Source: Nymphaea colorata
Taxonomy: Eukaryota; Streptophyta; Magnoliopsida; Nymphaeales; Nymphaeaceae
Length of the DNA: 64,000 bases
Direction of reading: 5' to 3'
Assembly: GCF_008831285.2 (NCBI RefSeq)
Contig: NC_045143.1
Span: forward strand, 20,298,854 to 20,362,853
A program made the position numbers and the translations under genes. Position 1 is the stretch's first letter. The number at the start of each line of letters is the position of its first letter. The notes under the pieces are model-generated. The model made no database searches and had not been told where the DNA came from. It saw only the letters and a program-made list of their open reading frames with translations. Shown here in pieces: positions 11,207-24,313 of the stretch.

Positions 11207-13036
11207 CTAGTCATCTTCCCAAGAAGTGGAGTCATCTTCTTCATTTCTTGTACGCCTTCAACTTGAAGTTCTTGTCTTTCACTTTCAGCAATATTTTCCT
11301 CTTCTGAATCTGAGGACAAGATCGCTGTCTCAGTATTTAATTTTCTTTTTCAACAAATGGGTTCACATGTTCAATGTAAATAGGATTCGCATTGGTCTTC
11401 TTCAATTCTGGAGCCATGCTTTGCAAACGCATATTCATTCTAACGAAGACCAAATTTGTTAATCTTGATGGTGCAAGTTTGTTTATTTTCTTGTGTAAGC
11501 TGCATCAAATGCACTCCAATTTCTTTCACAGGCTGATGCGCTGCATGGTTGACTTAAAATTTTGATTGGTACACTTTGAAGCACAAGAACAGAAGAACCG
11601 AACATCTCCCACCAAATCCCTAATATAATTAGAAAATAAAACAAAATTTAAAAGAAGAAGTGCATAACCAATAATGAATGTTGATTGCATAATAGAAAAA
11701 CTAGTAAAATGAGACACTTACGTGGATGTGCAGTATGAATAACTCTCATGGCTAATCCCTTGCAAAACAATGTAGGATCTTTATTATGATATTTGACCAA
11801 CTCATTAGCTATTTCAGAATAGTTTTCAAGAGGAACAAGTTTTTTTGTCACTATGTCCAAACCCTCGCGAACTTCTTCATCCATTTTGACCATTTTATTC
11901 CAAAATAAAAGGATTTTAAAAAGCAGCTGCAGCATGTATTGGATTGTGCAAGTTACGAGTCCATCTCCTATCAATGATTTTCCAATATGGCATATATGTT
12001 TCCTTGTTGTCCTTACTTGCAGTCTTTATAGCTTCTTTAGCTCTATCAAGTGCCTCATACAAATATCGCATAGTGGCTCCTTCTCCATCTACCATTTTCA
12101 ATACTTTCACTAATGGTTCAAAAAACATGATTATTTCTTTTTCCATATTCCAAAAATCTTCATTTTGAATAAGATATGTAATATCTCTTGCATGATCTTT
12201 TTCCACTTCTTCTACAAGTCTCCAATCATTGGAGGCAACCATGAACCTCAAATTTTCTTCTTGTTTTAAAATATAATGTAAACAAATGAAATGAGAAGCA
12301 AATCTTGTTGCACCCGGCCTTTTCAACTCATTTACCTTTGTGTAAGTTCTCATTATATCTAAAACTTACTGCTTATTGTATATGAATTTGACAATTTGTC
12401 TAGCTTTTGTCATGATAGATGCTACATTTTCCAAAGTATCAATATCTTCAAGCATTAAATCAATGCAATGAGCAGCACATGATTAGTAAAAATATTTGGA
12501 TACATTTCTTCAAGGATAAGTTTTGCCTTTTTGTAATTGCTTCCATTGTCTGTCACAATCTGTATAACATTTTTTGGTCATATTTCTTCAATAGCTGAAG
12601 ATAAAAATTCAGTTATGAGGTCTACATTTTTAGGAACCTTTTCTACATGTGTTGCTTTCAAAAATATCGTACTTGTTGGACAACTTACCAACAAATTTAT
12701 GTATGATCTGCTTCTAATTGTATCTTTCCAAATATCTGACATAATAGTACATCCATGGTGTGCCCATTTAGATTTCGTTTCTTCAATATATGCTTCAACC
12801 TCTTTCTTTGCATCATCTAGTAGTTTTTCTCGTTGCTTCACTACTTGGTGAGAAGTATCCTGGGCCATGATATGAAACAACAACAACAAAATTCTTGAAA
12901 TCATTCGATCGAAGTAAGTTAAATGGCAGATTGTTCATAGCCATAGCTTTAAAGAGGAGCCTATCAATATTGTCCTTTTCTTGTTTTTTGAACATGTTTG
13001 AAATCGTCTGATGTTGTCCTCCTTCTTTTGTCAATG
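11207..13036 (-). pseudogene. hAT transposase remnant (DUF659-type)
   Basis: Reading from 13036 leftward gives an N-terminal part (QTISNMFKKQ), then CTIMSDIWKD and SYINLLVSCP of the DUF659 region, then ATRFASHFICLHYILKQ with EDFWNMEKEI in the RNase H-like core. An acidic C-terminal tail ends in a stop at 11207. Frames break at several places, and the C-terminal dimerisation block (WW...LQ.LA) is missing between about 11640 and 11700. hAT transposase cuts and pastes DNA with 8-bp target duplications; this copy cannot be functional. The copia LTR at 13042 sits at its 5' edge. Confidence 0.75.
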
Positions 13037-13041
13037 AGTTT

Positions 13042-14041
13042 TGTTACACGATGGAGGAAGGAAGGAAAGAGAGAGAGAGAGAGAGAGAGAGACGGGAAAA
13101 AGAGATTCTACTTCATATCGTGCCCTAATCTCTACTTAAAGAGAGATTAGGGCACGGCTGTGGCTGTTACATAAGTAAAACATCTAAAATTGTAAAATGA
13201 CAAAAGGGGACTCTAATTTTTAAATAATCATAAAACTACCATACTTAAAAATAAACTTTCTAATTTCAACACTCCCCCTCAAGCTGGAGCATAGATATCA
13301 CAACATCTAGAGAAAACACCAATTGGAAGAACCTTAGTAAACATATCTGCTGCCTGATCTTCAGAAGCTACATGAACCGTAGACACCACACCTTCTTTTA
13401 TAAGATCCCGAACATAATGACAATCCACCTCAATGTGCTTAGTTCTTTCATGAAATACTGGATTGTTTGCAATATAAGTGGTAGCCTTGTTATCACAGTA
13501 CATTTTCATAGGAAGATGAACATGAATACTCATATTTGTTAGCATAGATTTAACCCACGTCATCCCAGTCGTTGTTTGAGCAATTGCTCTATATTCAAAT
13601 TCTGCACTTGATCTAGAGACTACATTTTGTTTCTTGCTTCTCCATGATATGAGATTGCCCCCAACAAAGATACAGAAGCCAGTTGTGGATTTTCTATCAT
13701 CAACAGATCCTGCATAGTCAGCGTCACTGTAAGCAACCACTTCTAGAGATTCACCTTTCTTAAAGAAGAGGCCTCTACCTGGGGATAACTTTAGGTATTT
13801 CAACACCATCAACGCAGCATCCCAGTGGACTTTTCTAGGCTTTTCCATAAACTGACTTAATTTCCCAACAACAAAGCTATTGTTTGGTCTTGTTATAGTA
13901 ACATAAAGAAGTTTTCCAATGAGAGACCTGTAAGATCGTGAATCTACTAGTTCTGATTGATTATCATGAAGATGAATACGTGGATTCATAGGGAGATTGG
14001 CTGGCTTGTTCCATAAAACTTTTGTTGCCAATGAATTTTAT
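13042..14041 (-). mobile_element. copia element H, 3' fragment (LTR plus RNase H)
   Basis: On -, the 3' LTR is 13042-13271 (TG...CA, with a GA microsatellite at 13068-13092 and the short palindrome-like pair CCCTAATCTCT/AGAGATTAGGG). A polypurine tract (CTCCCCCTC on +) adjoins it. The frame 14031-13279 reads as the end of RT and copia RNase H: YSDADYAGS (catalytic D), SSAEFEYRA (catalytic E), MYCDNKATTYIANNPV and RTKHIEVDCHYVRD. It is cut off at about 14041 where hAT sequence begins. Its LTR differs from those of C-G, so it is another family. Confidence 0.8.
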
Positions 14042-15385
14042 TGTAATGATAAAAAGAATAAAACAGGTGAAACATGCATTAACACTTATGGTGACTGACA
14101 ATGATTGAGAGTTTTATCGGAATGATGACATTGTGAAGGCTCAAGAAATTAAAAAATGCATTTTAGATGATGAATGGTGGGATAAAGTGACATATTTTTT
14201 GCAGTTTAGAGAAGTAGATAAAGAAGGACCCATGCTTCATAAAGTTTATGATATATGGGATAACATGATTGAAAAAATTCAAAGCGTCATTTTTAGACAT
14301 GAGAAGAAGAATGTTGCACTTGATGATTCTGAGTTTTTCGATCATGTGCATAGAATTTTAGTAAGAAGATGGAACAAAAGCAATAACCCTTTGCATTGTA
14401 TGGCACACTCCTTAAATCCCAAATATTATGGACAAACATGGTTGGCAGGAGGTACTGGTCGTGTTCCTCCTAATCGAGATCCAGAAATATCAAAAAATAG
14501 GGAGATATGTTTGGGAAGACTATATTCTGATTCTCATCGGTTAAAGATAATAAATAATGAGTTCCCGACCTTCTCTGGTGGAAGAAATGATTCAATACAA
14601 GCTGCAATGGCAAGAGATGAAGAAGATCCTGTTAATTGGTGGTTATGTTTTGGAACATCGACACCAAATCTCCAACAACTTGCATTGAAGTTATTATCTC
14701 AATGGAGCACTTATTCTCAAATTCACAACATCAAGAGAAATAAGCTAACTATTAAGCGAGCAGAAGATTTTGCTTATGTCCACTCCAACCTACGCTTACT
14801 TTCATGTACTTCAAATGATTACAGGTATTTCTTTCTTTTTGTATCTTTGATATATATACATATTACATATGTATATTATGTTGGTTGTTTAAAGTTAATA
14901 TTAACTTAAGTTATATTTTGATTTTGTTGCAACTTGTAGTTCAGGATCATCCAAGTATTGGGATGTTAATCCAGAAGACATTGACGTAGAACTTGAAGGA
15001 GAACATGATTTGCATGCTCTTAATATGGATCTTACAGAACCTGTTGTTCCTTCTAATCTTGATTGTTCCTTCTAATCTTGATGATGCAACTGAGGAGTGA
15101 GGAAAATGAAAATCAACAAAGTTGATGTATTTTGAATGTTAATTATGGGACTGAGGAGAATGAGAATCAAGACTGATAAATTTTGGATTATGATTTATGA
15201 ATATGTTATTCTGTTTGTAATTTTTGATATATGTATGTGCAAATATGTTATTTTGTTTGAATTTTTTTTACATATATATGAATATGTGCATGTGTGTGTA
15301 TGGCCGTACCCCCGTACCCAAGTTTTTTAAAAATGGTTCGTACCAGCATCGGCACCCGTACCCGTACCTATGTGACATAGCCGGC
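14042..15385 (+). pseudogene. hAT transposase C-terminal half and 3' end
   Basis: On +, EWWDKVTYFLQF is followed by HCMAHSLNPKYY, then the dimerisation block NWWLCFGTSTPNLQQLALK and RAEDFAYVHSNLRLL. A TGA at about 14106 stands where related proteins have Trp. A likely intron runs from the GT after 14825 to the AG at about 14938; the last exon is acidic and ends near 15075, where TTGTTCCTTCTAATCTTGA is tandemly duplicated. The 15300-15385 tail has CCGTACCC repeats and ends near TGTGACA, resembling a hAT subterminal region. The N-terminal half is absent, replaced by copia H. Confidence 0.75.
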
Positions 15386-15424
15386 TACAATGTGCTAAAC
15401 AATCATGCCAAATGGATGACTTAT

Positions 15425-18400
15425 TGTCACATCCCAACCCTTTGGCCCTCAAATAATTTTTTTTTTGTTAAGACATAAACGTTGAGGTGTGACGACACAA
15501 CAATTCAAAATGAAATGAACCATGCAATTCAAAACAATGGGGCAAACTTTCCATTATATAATCAATTTCGTTCATACAAAATTACTTCACATTTCTCAGT
15601 AACACATAACAAAAATGTCTGAAAACCATGATATTGATGCCTAACAAAAACAATGCATCAATAAGACCAAAACAAGACTCGCCGACACTACAGTTGACCC
15701 AAAACCTCCCCAGTAGGATGTGAGTAGTGGCATCTGATCAACCTGTTGCCTCGAGTCCGCAAAAACCTGAAAAAAATAAAAACAAAAGGCTTAGCGTTTG
15801 CAGTATGGCAACAAGCCAGATAAATCTCTAACCCTCTAAGGTAAGGGTTCAAATATGAGATATAATAAATATGAAAGCAAATCACTATCATGTCGTGATA
15901 GGGCATGCAGTCACACGACAACGACATTCACTTCATGCATATTCACTTCATTCACATACATATCATTTACATTTACCTTTTTTTCATTTACATTAGCTTT
16001 AATGAATTGACAGTTCCTGTGGGTGCAAACACAAGCACGTGGACACCACGAATGACCTACAGTCAGGAGACAACCCTCGTGGTGGCCCGAAACGATATGG
16101 ATCCGTTCACGCTGCAGTGGAAGAGAAATCATTCATGGTTGTGTGAATTCCAAGGAGAGTTGCTCAACCTTCCCTAGGACACCCAGTTTAGGAAGACGGG
16201 AGCCCAACGCTCCAAGTACATCAGGCGACGATACCCTGGAGCCTTGCACTGCCTACGCTCCGAGCAGGCGAGATTAGTGGCGAAGGCGGGATATCTCTCA
16301 AACACATTGCCACAACCCACTGGCCTTTCATCTATTATTCTTTCTTACTTATCATTATGAAAACACATTCACAAAATGACCGGTTAGCTCATGAGGTTGG
16401 TTCACTTCACGAGTGCACCCATGCCTCCAATTGCCTCCACACGCGAGCTACACATATAGTTAACATTCTTAGCTAGCCGTCATAGCATTACAGGTACAAC
16501 TACCCTTCAATTTCACTCATTTGCATTCATGCCCACGACAAGGCATATGCAACATATCACAACATTCACATTAATCAAACACATCAATCACATCTTTCAA
16601 AACTTAGCCAAGCCACAGAGAGTAGTCTCGATCCGTGATTGGCTCGTACATGCCTGATGCAATTATCATTATAGGATGCTTTCTAATGTACAATCGAGGT
16701 CGATGAGATACTCGACTCGATACCCCATCTCATCTGTCTTAAACAGTTATCATTTCTAGCATGCACATGCAATTGCGTAGTAATTTTTAAAACAACACTT
16801 ATATAAATTTTCAACAAAACTTATCTCACAACAAATCAATTACATGCATACATTCACTCAATCACAACCATTCAATCACATCACAATCATAGGATCCAAC
16901 GATCCTAAAAGCACACATCCCAAAAGTTGGCCCCATGCAGGGATTTGCCTGGAATGCCGCCATACCTGTCGCACGTCGCCAAAATTACCCAAAATGCCTC
17001 GAGTTTGGGATTGCGTTGCTCAAGATCTACTTGACATGCATGGTGTACCTGCAAACATAAACAAGTGATAAGTTCTCTACTCGTTCAATTTTACAATTTA
17101 TACAAGTATAACATACAATCATTGAGGCATAGGTCATTGCCTCAAGAGGGTGTCGATGGGTAGTATCGACCCAATGCCCTCCAATAGGTCTCTTCCTATG
17201 ACCAAATGACTAAAACTCAAAACTGAGATTCGACTCATCACCTGTACGTTTCTCACTTGTTTTACGAGTTGAAGCGCCAACCCAATAGTGACACCCAACT
17301 TACATATTATTTTCCCAACTAACGCCACGATACACACATTCACAATAGCATGTGCCACATGTTTACTAAAACGATTTTAAATCTTCTCAACCACGTCAAA
17401 TCTCTACTACATTTCCAAACAGCACCCTCGTCCTTCTCTAGATAGTCCTAAACTTTTCCCAAAAATAGCAACATCGCTAGCATGCATTTTAAATCATTAA
17501 ATCTTAAGTCTAGAATGTTCAATCATTAATTATACATGCGCTAACATAAAATATTAAACAATTTAGGCTCGATTAGGCCTCGCTCACCCCAATTTTAGTG
17601 TCCAAACTGCTGCAATGTTCCCGGCAGCCACCTCAAATGTTCGATTGATCCCCTAGTGGCAAAAATCATACAATGTTGCTGCCACCAACGTCGTCTATTC
17701 GTTGTTAAGAAGAGAAAGATGCGTCCCCAAGCTGCAATTCCAATCCAACAGTCACTAACTAGTGAGAAAAAGTGAAAATGAGCTCAAGAGGAGGAGTTCG
17801 GCTGAGAGGGATTGGTTCGGTTGGGGAGGCAGGGGACAACGAGGGAGAGGGAAGTTGAAAACGAGAGAGAGCACGAGAGACATGAGTGGGAGGAGGCTGG
17901 TGGTAAGGAGAAGGAGTGCAGTGAGAGAGAGAGAGAGAGAGAGCTCGGTTGGGGAAAAGGGGAAAAACAAATAGAAAATTGGGAGAGAGTGTGAAGGCTA
18001 CAGGAAGGACAGGGAGAGAGCTCGAGCAGAGAGAGCGTGGGCAGAGGGAGAGTGCGGGCAGAGAGAGCGTGTGAGGAGCATGGGAGGAAGAGGGGGACTC
18101 GATAGGGAGAATCGTGACAGAGGGAGAGGCGACAGAGCAACGAGAGAGGGAGGAGAAGAAGAAGAAGAAAGAAAGGAGAGGAAGAGGCAGAGAGAGGTCG
18201 AGAGGGCTTACCAGAGTGCTGCCGCCGCCGTCACCCTTCCTCCGCTGGCTGAAGCGTCGCCGTTGCACCCTCGTCCACCTCCTATTTCTCACACGGTCGA
18301 GCCAAAGGAAAAGACGAAGAGGAAGACGAGGGAGAAAAGCCCCCCCCGTCGGGCTCCTCACACAAGTGGGTTCGGGTCCGGGTTTGGACCCGATCCGGCC

Positions 18401-18425
18401 CACCTGGAAAATGTCGAGTGTTACA
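15425..18425. repeat. Complete 3-kb solo LTR with target duplication CTTAT
   Basis: The 3001-bp block begins TGTCACATCCC and ends GTGTTACA. It is flanked by CTTAT on both sides (15420-15424 and 18426-18430). The flanks are contiguous copia G coding sequence, so the block inserted there. No internal retrotransposon sequence or primer site is present, which is the signature of LTR-LTR recombination leaving a solo LTR. It shares its layout with copies A and B (GA-rich tract at about 17760-18200, GC-rich end) but is clearly diverged. LTRs this long occur in Tekay/Del-type gypsy elements; the family assignment is inference. Confidence 0.9.
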
Positions 18426-19745
18426 CTTATCATACTGCGTTCAATTGACTTCACTCTGACTGGGAAAAGATGAATCTGAAACACATGACTTGGACACTTT
18501 TGGAGTTTCTTCAGTGATGTACATATCTCCTTTGTGAACACCCTCAGCAAATGTCTTCTTGGTTCGAGCATCCCTGACATAAACAGAAGATGAAGTAAAC
18601 TCAACAGAAAAATGTGTATCATCAATAAGCTTTGACACAGAAATAATATTTTTTCTTAACATCCGGAACAACAAGAACATTCTTTAAAGGTAGGAAGGAA
18701 TGAGTCATGGATACATGTGCATTTTTTATATGAAATATTTTATGATGAGAACCATCTCCTGTGACAACTGAGCCTTTAGCTAAATAAGAGACAATGCCAG
18801 AAAGCTTATTTGCATCATCAGTCACGTGGGCTGTGGCACCAGAATCTACATACCATTATCCTTCCTCATTTTACTTAAGATTGACTTTGGACATAGCTAG
18901 CATTAAGATTTGCCGCACATCAAGATGAATGTTTTGTGCTGCTATTGTATTTGACACAGGTAGCCCTGTTGCCTTACTTTCGCGCCTAACCTGCTTTCCT
19001 TTTTTTTGAGGTTATGCCAACATTTTGACTTTACATGACCTCTCTTATTGTAATAAAAACAAGTGGGTATTCTCCTTAGTGCATTCATCTGTGCATTTAT
19101 GTTCAGTGTAGGAAGAATACCCCTCCCCATCCCTACTTGTGAGTTCCAAACTCTAGGACGACTTCCTTGCAAGGCATGGGTGTTAGTGACCAATACATTG
19201 TGGTTGCCAGAAGGAGGCAAGTCTTGTCTCTGTATACGTCTTGCTTCATGCTAAATCAATTTTGCTTTCAAGTCTTCCAAAGAAGGAAGAACAGTCAACA
19301 CTTATAAAGTAGTGCAGAAAATATCAAAGTCTCACCCCAATCCACTCAGGGTTTGTTGTACCTTGTCCTTATCACTAACTGGATGTCCTATGATGGCAAG
19401 TTGATCGCTGACATTTTTTTATTTCATGCATGTATTTCAGAACTGACCGTGTTCTTCGCTTGATATCTTGAAACTGTCTCTTGAGTTGCAGAAATCTCGC
19501 TTCTAATACTTGAGAATATGTAGTAGTACATTCCATAACTCAAATGTTGAAAGGTCGTCATCAACACCTGCTAGAACTTCCTCTAATAGCGTGGAGGTAA
19601 TGTATGCAACAAGAGATTGATCGTGAGCCATCCACGTCTCATATTCAAAATACGGTTTCCTGAATTTGCCCTGCAACGTTCTTCATGTTTTGCATGACCC
19701 ACTCCGGTGGTGCAGGTGTGGTGACGTTGAGATGTTTATAGAGAC
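18426..19745 (-). pseudogene. copia G gag to GAG-pre-integrase remnant
   Basis: Short frames on - give, in protein order, a zinc-knuckle-like CFYYNKRGHVKSKC (the second Cys of CX2CX4HX4C is Tyr), then LKNVLVVPDV, NIISVSKLIDD and FSVEFTSSSVYVRD, which are typical of the copia protease to GAG-pre-integrase linker. Stops and frameshifts separate them. Copia F interrupts the gag end at 19746. Confidence 0.7.
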
Positions 19746-20021
19746 TGTAGAAACACACACCAAGATGGAGAGAAAGAGAAGGAACACACAATATACGTGG
19801 AAAACCTCAAAGAGAGGTGAAAAACCACGGAAGCTCTAACCTAGGTGCACAACCGCAACCCCAGGAGAGAGAAAATGTTATTCCACTTAATCAACAATTA
19901 CACCATAAGTGGGATTAAATAAGAGGGAAAAACGCCTAGGGTATCGAGCCACTCTCGGTACCTGTGCCCATGGGACCGGGTCTGGATCCAGACCCGGTTC
20001 CCTACACATGATATGTTAACA
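19746..20021 (-). repeat. 3' LTR of copia F
   Basis: A 276-bp LTR (TGTAGAAAC...GTTAACA on +), preceded by GAGAC and followed by the polypurine tract. It lacks two bases (GA) present in its partner. Confidence 0.92.
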
Positions 20022-23000
20022 CTCCCCCTCAAGCTTGGCATACATGTCAAACATGCCTAGCTTGCTTACATTTTTCTCGAATTGAGATGTACATAAGGCT
20101 TTGGTTAGAACATCTGCAATTTGATCTTCAGACTTCATATAAGGTAGGATCAACTCCTTTGAATCTATGCGTTCCCGTATGAAGTGGCGATCAATCTCCA
20201 CATGTTTAGTTCTGTCATGCAAAACGGGATTATTCGCAAGATTAATTGCAGACTTGTTGTCGCAGTACATCCTCATCTTCTCTTCTGTTTCAACACCAAT
20301 ATCTGCTAGGAGAATCTTTAACCATAACATTTCTGTAACTCCCATAGCCACAGCCCTGTATTCAGCCTCAGCACTGGATCTAGAGCAAACTTCCTGCCTC
20401 TTACTTCTCCATACAACCAGGTTACCCCCCAGAAAGATGCAATACCCTGTGGTAGACCTCCTAGTATCAGTACATCCGGCCCAATCTGCGTCAGAGTATC
20501 CTTCAATATTAAGTTGGTCTTGCTGAGTATAGAGTAATCCTTTTCCTGGGTCATTCTTTAGGTACCCCAACACTCTTTCTGCACTCTTCCAGTGACAATC
20601 AGTAGGAGCATGCATAAACTGACTCAACACATTCACAACATAAGTAAAATCAGGGCGAGTAAGAGTAAGATAGATGAGCTTACCAACCAGCCTCTGATAC
20701 CGCCCTTTTCCTTCCTCATCTAGGATGTTGCCAGTTTTGATGCTTATCTTTGTACCAGACTCCATTGGAGTTTGAAAGGGTCTGCATCCAAGTTTGCCTG
20801 TCTCCTTTAGAAGATCCAGAGTGTATTTCCTTTGGCTCATAACCAGCCCTGTCTCTGACCGAGCAATCTCTATCCCCAGAAAGTACCTTAGTTTACCCAA
20901 ATCTTTAAGATCAAATTCAGCAGCTAACCTCTCCTTCATCTTCTTTTTCTCTTCTTCATCGTCACCTGTGACTATCATATCATCAACATACACAAGAAGA
21001 AGACTCACCAGGCCATCTCTCTGCTTAATGAATAGGGTGTGATCACCATTTCCCTGTTTGTATCCATTTGTCTTCATCACTATCCTCAGTCTTTCAAACC
21101 ATGCTCTAGGAGACTGCTTTAATCCATACAAGACTTTCTTAAGATGACAGCATTTTCCACTTTGAACATATCCAGGAGGCATACTCATATAGACCTCTTC
21201 TTCTAGATTGTCATTCAAGAATGCGTTCTTAACATCAAGTTGATCCATGCTCCACCCCTTTTTCACGGCAAGTGCTAATATGACCCTCACAGTTTTCAGT
21301 TTGGCAACAGGAGCAAAGGTTTCAAGATAATCAATACCATATTTCTGGCTGAACCCCTTTGCAACAAGCCGAGCCTTATACCTTTCCACAGTACCATCTG
21401 GTTTGTACTTCACATTGAACACCCACTTTGAACCAACTAAATGAGTCCCTTTGGGAATATCCACAACTTCCCAAGTGTCATTCTTTGCCAAGGCATTCAT
21501 CTCCTCTGTCATGGCCTGTAGCCATTTAGGATCCTCTCTAGCATCTTCCACACACCTGGGAATAACAGACTTAGACAAGGATGTTATAAAGCATTTGTAA
21601 TTCTTACTCAATTTCGCATAAGAGACAAATCTTTGAATAGGATGAGAAGTGCAAGACCTGGTGCCCTTGCGCAGGGTTATAGGAAGCTCTTCATTGATTA
21701 GACTTGGGTCATCCGGGGAGCTCACAGGATTGGGATTGGTTACATCAACATTTTCAATCACATCTGTCTTCTTCCTTCTGTACACCTGGCCAAACAAATG
21801 ATCACGGGCTGTAGGCTGATTATCAACAAGACCCTCGTCCATGTGACGGTCTCTATCATCTCTGACTGTGTCTGCCACACTGTCACTGGCCTTGTAATCC
21901 AAGAAATCTGTAAACTGAATCAACTGATTTGAGGAATACTCTTCACTACTGTGTCCTAGATATTCCCCTGAAGAGGATTCACATGAAAGTATGCCTCATG
22001 TTCATGGAAGGTGACGTCCCGGGAAACATAGACTTTAGAGGTGGTAGGATCAACACATTTGTATCCCTTTTGAGTGGAGGAATACCCCAGGAAGACAGCC
22101 TTGACAGACCGAGGATCAAGTTTCTTGAGGGTGGGACTATGGTCATGAACAAAACAGACACACCCGAACACCCGAGGAGTAAGAGGCCAGGGATTCTGAG
22201 TAGGCCAAAGCATAGAGTACGGGGAATGACCCTGCAACACACGAGTAGGCATACGGTTGATAAGGTGGGCACTAGTGAGAAGCGCATCACCCCAGTAGCG
22301 CTTGGGAACCTGTCGATGGAACAGAAGAGCCCGGGTAACATCAAGCAAATGGCGATTCTTCCGTTCAGCTACGCCATTTTGGGGAGCTGTGTAACTACAT
22401 GACGTTTCATGAACAATACCCTTGCTCTTCAAGAAATCATCTAGGGATTGAGAGACATACTCTCTAGCATTATCGGTGCGAAAAGCTTGGACAGACGTCT
22501 GAAACTGAGTCTCAACAAAGGCCACAAAATTTTTGACAATAACGGGAACTTCACTACGTTCTTTCAACAGATACACGAACGTACAACGGGAGTAATCATC
22601 AATAAGGGTCATAAAGTAATGAAAACCACGACAAGTGGGTACTCTCGAAGGACCCCAAACATCAGAATGAACCAAAGCAAATGGACGAGTGGTTTTATTG
22701 AATGAAATAGGGTACGAGGCCCTAACATGTTTAGCCAACTGACACACTTCACAGGTGAAGGAGTCCATGGAAACAGAATGAAACAAACTAGGAAACAACT
22801 TCTTAATCAATGGAAACGGAAGATGACCAAGCCGCTCGTGCCATCGCATAATAGTAGATCTGTCTTCCATGCCTGACAACTGTCCACTAGTGGCTGAAAT
22901 AAGAGCGGACGCAACCTGCACAGGCAGTCTGTAGAGTCCATCAATAGCCGAACCAATCCCAATCTTCTGCCCCGTCACCAAGTCCTGCAGAAAACACCGA

Positions 23001-24313
23001 TCAGCAGAAAAGATCAGATTACAGTTGAGTTCTTTAGTAATACTGCTGACAGATAACAAATTCACAGGAATATTAGGAACATGAAGAGCATTATGAAGAC
23101 AATATTTATTTAACAAGGACAAACTCCCTTTTCCAGCCACAGAGATAGAAGAACCATCAGCCATAGATACACGTTGCTGCCCCGAAGACAATTTGTATTC
23201 TTGGAACATCTTAGGGTCCCCTGTCATATGATGCGTAACACCACTGTCAACAATCCAATCACCATGTGAGGAATTACCTTGGTCACTAGTGGCCACGAGA
23301 GCTTGGGCTAACTTAGCCCCCTCAGACGTGGAAGTATCCTCCTGAGTAGTAGACAGCTGGCTGATATACGCTTGCAGTTCTTTGATTTGATCGGAGGAAA
23401 GCTTAGATTTGGCAACATTTGAAGGACTACTCTGACTAGGCTCAGGCACAGAAGGACTCCGGCGGCTAGAAGGAGGACGACCCCGGACAAGCCGCCTCTC
23501 AGGATGAAGATCCCAACAAAAATCAACAGAATGTCCTGATTTGTTGCAATGGCTACACCGCCGAACAGGACGCTGTCCAATCCCAGAAGCACGACTAACA
23601 AAGGCTGAAGGAGAACTCCCCTGACTGGTGTCAATATGCATCACCTGTCGACGTTGTTCCTCAGATTCCACGCGGGCATACACCTCCTCAATTCTGGGGA
23701 TCTCGTCACAATTGAGAATTTGGCTTCTAATGGATTCAAATTCATCGCGTAAGCCTCCGAGGAAAAGAAACGTCCGATCCATCCATTCTTTGTCCCAGTA
23801 CAAGGCATGATCAGACCCACAATGCCAGTCATCATTCACATGGTAGTCAAGTTCCTCCCACTTAGTCTTTAGGGCTGCAAAGAAAGCGGCTACAGACAAG
23901 TCACCCTGTTTAAGAGAGTATATGCTACGTTTGATTTGGTACGTACGCAATACTCTCTTCTTACGGCCATACATCCATGCAAGCACAGTCCACATGTCGT
24001 AGGCAGTCGATTTACGCAAGATCAAAGGCTGAATATCTGCAGAAATAGAACTAATAATCCATACTTTAACCTGACTATCTTCCAACGTCCAAGTAGCCCA
24101 TCGCGGATCGGTTTTTGAAGGTGCAGGCTTCTCCCCAGTAATGTAGGGCAGGCGACCACGACTGGTTATCCCAATTTCTAGGGCAGCCGACCAAGAGAGA
24201 TAGTTATCCTTGTTCAGCCGGATGGAGGTGACTTGAACAGGCAAGATCTCGCTCTTGGTATTGCTGCCCGAGTCTAGGGCATCATCGATCTTGAGGGACA
24301 TCTCCTCGGCCAT
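20016..24313 (-). pseudogene. copia F Gag-Pol polyprotein with one frameshift
   Basis: The start chosen is the ATG at 24313 (MAEEMSLK), because upstream sequence is low-complexity leader. In order: gag with [16 protein letters not shown], zinc knuckle CSHCNKSGHSVDFC, protease DSGVTHHMTG (D-S-G), GAG-pre-integrase [11 protein letters not shown], integrase DDE ([25 protein letters not shown]), RT with [10 protein letters not shown], and RNase H with [16 protein letters not shown] and [10 protein letters not shown]. The sole visible break is a C run at 21965-21968 that is one base shorter than in C, D and E; it ends the first frame at 21956, and pol continues in another frame from 21923. The stop at 20016-20018 lies in the LTR. 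Confidence 0.9.
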
